From contig CBINFS010000016.1 in the NCBI GenBank assembly GCA_966250015.1, positions 14,677 through 78,676 on the forward strand: a stretch of 64,000 nt of DNA, written 5' to 3'. A program made the position numbers and the translations under genes. A model generated the notes under the pieces. It did not search any database and was not told the DNA's origin. It worked only from the letters and a program-made list of their open reading frames with translations. This DNA is from CBINFS01 sp966250015. GTDB taxonomy: Bacteria; Bacteroidota; Rhodothermia; Rhodothermales; DASSAV01. Below are positions 58,714-64,000 of this stretch, in pieces; positions within the stretch are counted from its first letter, which is position 1; each line of letters opens with the position of its first letter.

Positions 58714-61271
58714 CGGTGAGAACGGCGCCGCCCCTCCTGTGGCGGATGAGCTACCGGTTTTTGGTCGCGCACCCCTGGCTGTTTTTCCTGTCCATTCTTG
58801 GCGTAGCGCTGGGTGTAGCCGTCGTCGTATCCGTTGATCTGGCCAATTCGAGCTCACGGACCGCCTTTCAGCTCTCAGCGGAGACCGTTACCGGGAAGGC
58901 TACACACCAGATCGTCGGAGCAGGCGATGACCTGGACGAAACGATATACCGCCAGCTCCGCCTGCAGCCCGGTTTCCGAACCTTTGCCCCGATTGTGGAA
59001 GGCTACGTGACGGTCCCATCACTCGGCGGACGCACGTTTCAATTGCTGGGGATCGATCCCCTCGTGGAGGCTCCCTTTCGGCCCTACTGGGAGCAAACGT
59101 CAGAGTTCGACCTTGGCGCCTTTATGGCTCGTCCCGGCGCTGCCGTCCTTTCCGAATACACGATACACGATACCGGGCTCGAATATGGTGATTCGCTGAT
59201 TGTGGAGGCAGGGGGGAATCGCCACGTCATATTCATCATGGGGACCGTCCGGCCCGCCGACGAACGGAGCAAACAGGCGATGGAATCCGTGTTTCTGGTA
59301 GACATTTCAACGGCGCAGGAGATCCTCAACAAGCCTGGCCGTCTCAGCCGGATCGACGTCCTGGCCCCCGAAGGGAGAGAAGGGGAGAGGGCGATCGACG
59401 AGCTACGTCGACGCCTGCCGGATGGGGTCAGCCTGGTCCCGGCCGACTCGAAGACGGAGACGCTCAGGCAAATGACGGAGGCTTTTAACCTGAACCTCAC
59501 TGCCTTGAGCCTGCTCGCGTTGATTGTCGGGGTGTTCCTGATCTACAACACGATGACGTTTGCCGTAGTCCAGCGGCGCCCTCTGATCGGCAGGCTCCGT
59601 GCGATCGGTGTCACACGGCGGGAGGTTGGAGCGCTCATCCTGACAGAGGCCGTATTGATTGGAATACTGGGTACGACGGTTGGTTTGCTCCTCGGATTTG
59701 TGCTGGCAAAGGGGCTGGTTCAGCTCGTTTCGCGCACGATCAACGACCTCTACTACGTCGTGAACGTACGCCGCGTCCCGATCGAACCTGTCACTCTGGT
59801 AAAGGGGATCGTGCTGGGCACCGGCGCCACGTTTCTTGCTGCCCTGCAACCGGCACGCGAAGCAACGCTTACCACCATCAGCTCCGCCTTGAGCCGCTCG
59901 TACGGCGAAACGCGAATACGTAGCCGTCTTAGGGTGCTGGCTTTTTCCGGTGTTTTGGTCCTGGTGGTTGGTGCGCTGCTCCTGTTGATTCCAGGGCCGC
60001 AGATCCTGTCAAGCTATGCGGCGATGCTTTCCATCATTCTCGGTTTTGCCCTCCTGACACCATCTATTGTCATGGCGATTGTAAAGGTGGGGCGGCCGGG
60101 GATGGGGCGCCTATTTGGTGTGCTCGGGCGAATGGCGGCCCGGAGCGTCGCCGTTTCTTTGAGCCGAACCTCAGTCGCGATTGCGGCGCTGATGATCGCG
60201 ATAGCGGCAGCCGTGGGAGTCGGGATCATGGTGGAGAGCTTCCGCCAGACCGTCGTTACGTGGTTGGACCATACCCTCCAGGCGGACATTTACGTTCAGC
60301 CGCCGAGCCCGGTAGCCCGCCGCGTCGGCACGACGCTTCATCCAGAAGTCGTCGAACGCCTGGTGAGCGCGCCCGGGATTGAGGCCGCTTCTTCCGTTCG
60401 CCAGCTCGATGTCCCTTCCGAGCTGGGGTACGTCGAGCTCGCCGTAATCGACCCCGGACCGGACCAGAGCGAGGCGTTCCGGTATACGCGAGGTGACCCG
60501 AAGGCTATATGGAAGGCTTTTATGTACTGTAATGCCGTACTGCTTTCGGAACCCTTTGCCATTCGTCACGGCCTGTCGGCGGGGGATACGGTACGGCTCA
60601 GCACAGATCGTGGCGAGCAGGCCTTTCCAATCGCCGCCGTGCATTACGATTACAGCTCGAATCGGGGTTCGGTTGTCATGAGCCGCACGACGTTTGAGAG
60701 GTATTTCGACGATAGAGGGTTAACGGGTGTCGGCCTCTTCGTCGAGCCGGGGCGAGACGTGGACTCGCTCGTTGTTTTCTTCCAGCAGAGTCTCACACCG
60801 ATCCAGGAAGTCATTGTCCGGTCGAACAGGGGTCTACGCGAAACCTCGCTGGCCATCTTCGATCGTACGTTCATGATAACGGCCGTCCTGCGAATGCTTG
60901 CCGTTGTGGTTGCCTTTATGGGTGTGCTGAGTGCGCTTATGGCCTTGCAGCTCGAACGATCTCGCGAGTTTGCCGTCCTGCGCGCTAACGGTCTGACACC
61001 CGGCCAGGTCTGGCGATTCGTGCTGCTCCAGACGGGCCTGATGGGGCTCATCGCCGGCGTCCTTTCGCTTCCACTGGGGACCATTCTTGCGTCCGTACTC
61101 GTTTTTGTCATAAACCGGCGATCTTTCGGATGGACACTGCAGCTCGATCTGTCCCCCGGCGTGTTTACGACGGCGATCCTGCTGGCCGTGGGCGCCGCCT
61201 TGCTCGCCGGCCTCTATCCCTCGTACAGGATGTCTCGGGCGAATCCGGCGATGGCACTACGCGACGAATAG
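58710..61271 (+). CDS. FtsX-like ABC transporter permease
   Basis: 853 residues with about eight membrane helices. A first helix (FFLSILGVALGVAVVVSVDL) is followed by a large periplasmic MacB-like domain. A group of helices sits around 260-440 (FtsX domain), a second periplasmic part follows, and the C-terminal FtsX domain lies at about 715-845 (LQLERSREFAVLRANGLTPGQVW). The double FtsX layout matches YbbP/AttF-G-like permeases. Translationally coupled to the ATPase. Confidence 0.93.
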   Translation: MTVRTAPPLLWRMSYRFLVAHPWLFFLSILGVALGVAVVVSVDLANSSSRTAFQLSAETVTGKATHQIVGAGDDLDETIYRQLRLQPGFRTFAPIVEGYVTVPSLGGRTFQLLGIDPLVEAPFRPYWEQTSEFDLGAFMARPGAAVLSEYTIHDTGLEYGDSLIVEAGGNRHVIFIMGTVRPADERSKQAMESVFLVDISTAQEILNKPGRLSRIDVLAPEGREGERAIDELRRRLPDGVSLVPADSKTETLRQMTEAFNLNLTALSLLALIVGVFLIYNTMTFAVVQRRPLIGRLRAIGVTRREVGALILTEAVLIGILGTTVGLLLGFVLAKGLVQLVSRTINDLYYVVNVRRVPIEPVTLVKGIVLGTGATFLAALQPAREATLTTISSALSRSYGETRIRSRLRVLAFSGVLVLVVGALLLLIPGPQILSSYAAMLSIILGFALLTPSIVMAIVKVGRPGMGRLFGVLGRMAARSVAVSLSRTSVAIAALMIAIAAAVGVGIMVESFRQTVVTWLDHTLQADIYVQPPSPVARRVGTTLHPEVVERLVSAPGIEAASSVRQLDVPSELGYVELAVIDPGPDQSEAFRYTRGDPKAIWKAFMYCNAVLLSEPFAIRHGLSAGDTVRLSTDRGEQAFPIAAVHYDYSSNRGSVVMSRTTFERYFDDRGLTGVGLFVEPGRDVDSLVVFFQQSLTPIQEVIVRSNRGLRETSLAIFDRTFMITAVLRMLAVVVAFMGVLSALMALQLERSREFAVLRANGLTPGQVWRFVLLQTGLMGLIAGVLSLPLGTILASVLVFVINRRSFGWTLQLDLSPGVFTTAILLAVGAALLAGLYPSYRMSRANPAMALRDE

Positions 61272-61280
61272 GGACGTGAA

Positions 61281-62450
61281 TTGAACCGAAGCTTTTTCAT
61301 ACTATCCATCGGGTTGATTCTCGCGTTGATCGTAGCGGGGACAGTGTGGCTCGGCCGTTCGGATTCGGAGATTGCCGGAACGATCACCGTCGCCGAAGCG
61401 ATGACCGGAGATACGACCGGCTACGCAAGGGCAACCGGACCTCGCACCTTTAGCTTCCCCGAAGACCACGGCCCCCATCCCGAATACAAAACCGAGTGGT
61501 GGTATTATACGGGGAATCTATCTTCTCCCGAAAAGCGGCATTTCGGCTACCAGTTTACGATCTTCCGGATTGCCCTTACACCGGAGCAACCGGACGCCGG
61601 ACGAACGTCCGAATGGGCGACGAACCAGCTTTACATGGCGCATTTTACGCTCACTGACGTGACCTCCAACCGGTTTCAGTCATTCGAGCGCTTCAGCCGG
61701 GGCGCTGCCGGCCTCGCAGGCGCCGAGACCACGCCGCACCGGGTGTGGCTCGAAGACTGGACGATCAGCCAGGATGAGGGCGATTCCGCCTCGTTCAGGA
61801 TTCGGGTGGGGCAGGACGACATTGCAGTCGATCTGCTGCTGGAGCCGGCCAAACCCGTAGTTCTTCAAGGCCAGAATGGGTACGACCGGAAGGGTCCACG
61901 CCCCGGTGACGCCTCGTACTACTATTCGATTCCACGCCTCGCCACGTCAGGCTCCGTTCGCACGCCGCAGGGAGTCTTCGACGTGGAGGGATTGAGCTGG
62001 ATGGACCGCGAGTGGAGCACGAGTGCCCTCGAAACGAACCAGGTTGGCTGGGACTGGTTTTCGCTTCACCTTTCCGACGGCCGCGACCTGATGTACTATC
62101 AGATCCGGGAGCGGGGTGGAACCGTGAGCTCCTTCAGCGACGGCGTTCTGATCGATCGAGACGGGACGGTCACGCCACTTTTAGCGTCGGACGTCGAGAT
62201 CGAAGTAACCGACCACTGGAAAAGTCCCCGCACCGGTGCAGAATACCCCGCAGGATGGGTGGTACGCGTTCCGTCAGAGAGACTGGAACTCGAGATCGTT
62301 CCTTACGTCCTCGATCAAGAGCTCGAAACGACCATTCGGTACTGGGAAGGAGCGGTTCGATTCACAGGGAAAACCGGCGACAAACCCCTCGATGGTTCCG
62401 GGTACGTCGAAATGACGGGTTATGGTTTTAACCCCGGGCAACGCATGTGA
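61281..62450 (+). CDS. AttH/carotenoid 1,2-hydratase-like lipocalin protein
   Basis: 389 residues. A signal anchor (ILSIGLILALIVAGTVWL) precedes the AttH/CrtC-like twin-lipocalin domain: TEWWYYTGNL near residue 75, FGYQFTIFR, LSWMDREWSTS, WDWFSLHLSDGRDLMYYQIR. This set of ATPase, permease and AttH-like protein recurs in Agrobacterium att-type operons. The protein may bind a hydrophobic ligand handled by the transporter. TTG start is nine bases after the permease stop. Confidence 0.9.
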   Translation: MNRSFFILSIGLILALIVAGTVWLGRSDSEIAGTITVAEAMTGDTTGYARATGPRTFSFPEDHGPHPEYKTEWWYYTGNLSSPEKRHFGYQFTIFRIALTPEQPDAGRTSEWATNQLYMAHFTLTDVTSNRFQSFERFSRGAAGLAGAETTPHRVWLEDWTISQDEGDSASFRIRVGQDDIAVDLLLEPAKPVVLQGQNGYDRKGPRPGDASYYYSIPRLATSGSVRTPQGVFDVEGLSWMDREWSTSALETNQVGWDWFSLHLSDGRDLMYYQIRERGGTVSSFSDGVLIDRDGTVTPLLASDVEIEVTDHWKSPRTGAEYPAGWVVRVPSERLELEIVPYVLDQELETTIRYWEGAVRFTGKTGDKPLDGSGYVEMTGYGFNPGQRM

Positions 62451-62480
62451 ACGATCCGGAAGAGGCCGAACACGAACCTC

Positions 62481-62966
62481 ATGCAAAATGAGATGGAGGA
62501 TCAGCACTCGTCGTTTAAATACCCACTGAGCCTGCCGGAGTACGATTTTTCGATCCGGCACGTGGCCGAGACGCCGATGATCTTCGACGTGATTCGGCGT
62601 CGGTACGTGAAGCTGACGGCTGAGGAGTGGGTGCGGCAGCACTTCGTGCAGTTCCTGATCCACGAGCGCGATTTTCCCCAATCCCTGATCGCCATCGAAA
62701 TGGCGTTTACCTATCAGGGCATGGCGCGCCGCGCGGACATCGTGGTCTACGACCGCAAAGGGGCGCCGCTTCTGATCACCGAATGCAAGGCTCCGGACGT
62801 CGAAGTTCGGCAGGAAGCCTTCGACCAGATCGCCCGCTATAATCTCGTGCTCCAGGCACGGTATCTCGTCGTGACAAACGGTCGAAACCACTACTGCTGT
62901 GAGGTTGACCTCGTGAACCGATCTTACCGCTTTCTCGATGAATTGCCCCGGTATGACGAATTGTGA
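62481..62966 (+). CDS. HsdR N-terminal-type nuclease domain protein, stand-alone
   Basis: 161 residues of the HSDR_N family. PMIFDVIRRRYVKLTAEEWVRQHF is the family start, and RADIVVYD plus PLLITECKAPDV carries the PD-(D/E)xK-like catalytic residues (Asp, Glu, Lys). The domain normally starts type I restriction HsdR, but here it is alone, with no HsdS, HsdM or helicase. Stand-alone members are common in Bacteroidota; function is not known. It starts 30 bases after the AttH-like gene. Confidence 0.85.
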   Translation: MQNEMEDQHSSFKYPLSLPEYDFSIRHVAETPMIFDVIRRRYVKLTAEEWVRQHFVQFLIHERDFPQSLIAIEMAFTYQGMARRADIVVYDRKGAPLLITECKAPDVEVRQEAFDQIARYNLVLQARYLVVTNGRNHYCCEVDLVNRSYRFLDELPRYDEL

Positions 62967-63073
62967 GCAACTCGCGTTTCTTTGCATCTTTGGATCGTCA
63001 AAGGCGACCTAATTGCTTCTCCCGTCGCTATATTCATCGTGCTCTGCGATGAACCGTACAATTGCCCATTACC

Positions 63074-63850
63074 ATGAATGCGATTCTGCTCTGCGCCGGT
63101 TACGGAACGCGTCTTTATCCAATGACGAAAAATACGCCCAAGGGGCTGTTGGAGGTCGGCGGTAAACCCATCCTCGATTACCAGATGCCACAGCTGCTCA
63201 GCTTTCCGGAGCTCGAGGCGATTCACCTGGTCAGCAATGCGCGGTTCGTCTCCCAGTTTTACGTATGGATGGAGAAATGGCGGGTGGAGCTGGAGAGCAG
63301 AAAAGTCAAATTTCACCTCCATAATAACGGTTCACTCAGTGAAGACGATCGTCTGGGTTCGGTCGGGGACCTCGCCTTCGTGCTTCGCTACGTCGATCGG
63401 AAGCAGCCCGTCGTCATCACGGTCGGCGACAACATTTTCCGTTTTCCTCTGCGGCCCATCGCGGAAAGTTTTCTCGAATCGGATCACAATATCGTGCTGG
63501 CGCTCTACGAGCAGAGCTATCAGGTGCGTCAGCGATATGCCGTCGTCGAGTTTGGCCAAGACGACGTGGTCACCCGATTACACGACCAGCCGGAGAATCC
63601 CCCGACCGAGTGGGTCTGTCCGTCGCTTTATTTTTTAAAGCCGGAGGCGCTTTCTCTTGTGGAGCCATACCTCGCTGGCGGTGGGCATTACGACTCGATC
63701 GCAGGGTTCATCGACCACGTGGCGCAAAACGAATCCGTCCGGGCGGTTCGTAAGTCGGATTCGCGTATGTGGCTCGACGTCGAGACGCGCTACAAGTTTA
63801 AAAAGGCCAACGAGGTTCTCGAAACCGAGCCCTTGCTGGTGGAGGAGTAA
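63074..63850 (+). CDS. Sugar/choline nucleotidyltransferase family protein
   Basis: 258 residues of the NTP-transferase fold. The nucleotide-binding signature AGYGTRLYPMTKNTPKGLLE starts near residue 8, followed by GGKPILDYQ. VITVGDNIF holds the metal-binding Asp region. It is similar to glucose-1-phosphate thymidylyltransferases and phosphocholine cytidylyltransferases; the substrate is not clear. I prefer ATG 63074 to the earlier TTG 63062. Confidence 0.88.
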   Translation: MNAILLCAGYGTRLYPMTKNTPKGLLEVGGKPILDYQMPQLLSFPELEAIHLVSNARFVSQFYVWMEKWRVELESRKVKFHLHNNGSLSEDDRLGSVGDLAFVLRYVDRKQPVVITVGDNIFRFPLRPIAESFLESDHNIVLALYEQSYQVRQRYAVVEFGQDDVVTRLHDQPENPPTEWVCPSLYFLKPEALSLVEPYLAGGGHYDSIAGFIDHVAQNESVRAVRKSDSRMWLDVETRYKFKKANEVLETEPLLVEE

Positions 63851-63881
63851 ACGGCGTCCCGGGCGGAAGAAATTTGCACGC

Positions 63882-64000
63882 GGAGACGCGGAAAAGGGCT
63901 GTATGATAGGTGGAGGGGTGCTGTTCGTGCTCTTCCTACAATTCTCGAAGGCCTCATTACATGAAGATCCCTCACCCGCTTCGCGGGATTCGGGATGACA
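63882..64000. repeat. Dispersed repeat region at the window end
   Basis: ACGCGGAGACGCGGAAAAG is followed by the unit CATGAAGATCCCTCACCCGC and CGGGATTCGGGATGAC at the very end. It is related in reverse to the copy at 3275-3320 and includes the hairpin CCCGC-TTC-GCGGG (about 63974-63986). It continues beyond the window. Confidence 0.55.

Overview
The window looks like chromosomal DNA of a moderately GC-rich Gram-negative bacterium of the Bacteroidota/Rhodothermota kind, most likely Rhodothermales-like. The evidence is the gene order rpsK-rpsD-rpoA-rplQ, three TonB-dependent receptors (two with carboxypeptidase-regulatory-like N-terminal domains and one with an STN domain), a FecR/ECF-sigma switch, menaquinone-type UbiE/MenG, a Mrp ATPase without the usual cysteine pair, and many SPII lipoproteins. 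The taxonomic call rests on protein character only; no rRNA is present. I found no tRNA, rRNA or CRISPR array.

Layout. 1-2.8 kb: end of the ribosomal/RNA polymerase operon, closed by a strong terminator. 2.8-3.66 kb: gene-free DNA with dispersed repeats. 3.66-7.9 kb: housekeeping genes (RelA/SpoT homologue, HU, RuvX, peptide deformylase). 8-11.3 kb: a probable metal-uptake cassette (small Cys/His protein, His-rich lipoprotein, ZnuD-like receptor). 11.4-16.5 kb: M23 peptidase, MenG, DUF1460 lipoprotein, Aat, a biotin carrier and an SDR protein. 16.5-19.8 kb: a three-gene partner-switching module (SpoIIE-type phosphatase, STAS antagonist, HATPase kinase). 20-23.7 kb: a secreted protein made of four copies of an unfamiliar domain, then PrmA and Ppx/GppA. 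23.7-24.9 kb: a transposase-like HTH remnant and a second repeat-rich gap. 24.9-37.7 kb: TerC, Mrp, NifU-like, a minus-strand hydrolase cluster (DUF2461, M20, M28, DUF1080-FG-GAP, DUF58), then pyrR-pyrB-lrgAB fusion and DUF4112. 38-41.1 kb: SleB-like hydrolase and Lnt.

41.2-48.4 kb is the most distinctive region. It is a minus-strand operon that reads ECF sigma, FecR, lipoprotein serpin, two small lipoproteins, an STN-domain TonB receptor and a second ECF sigma. By analogy with Fec-type signalling, the receptor would sense a ligand through its STN domain, FecR would relay the signal and the sigma factor would turn on the operon. A protease-inhibitor serpin as cargo of such a switch is unusual. 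Next to it (48.6-50.6 kb) is a receptor with the CxxxM and HxM copper-binding signatures of OprC.

50.8-64 kb: a clan-A glycoside hydrolase, DUF72, an M3 oligopeptidase, a TrpF-like/ThiM pair, an ABC transporter (LolD-like plus FtsX-like) with an AttH/CrtC-like lipocalin protein, an orphan HsdR N-terminal-type protein and a sugar nucleotidyltransferase. The window ends in a third stretch of the dispersed repeat type.
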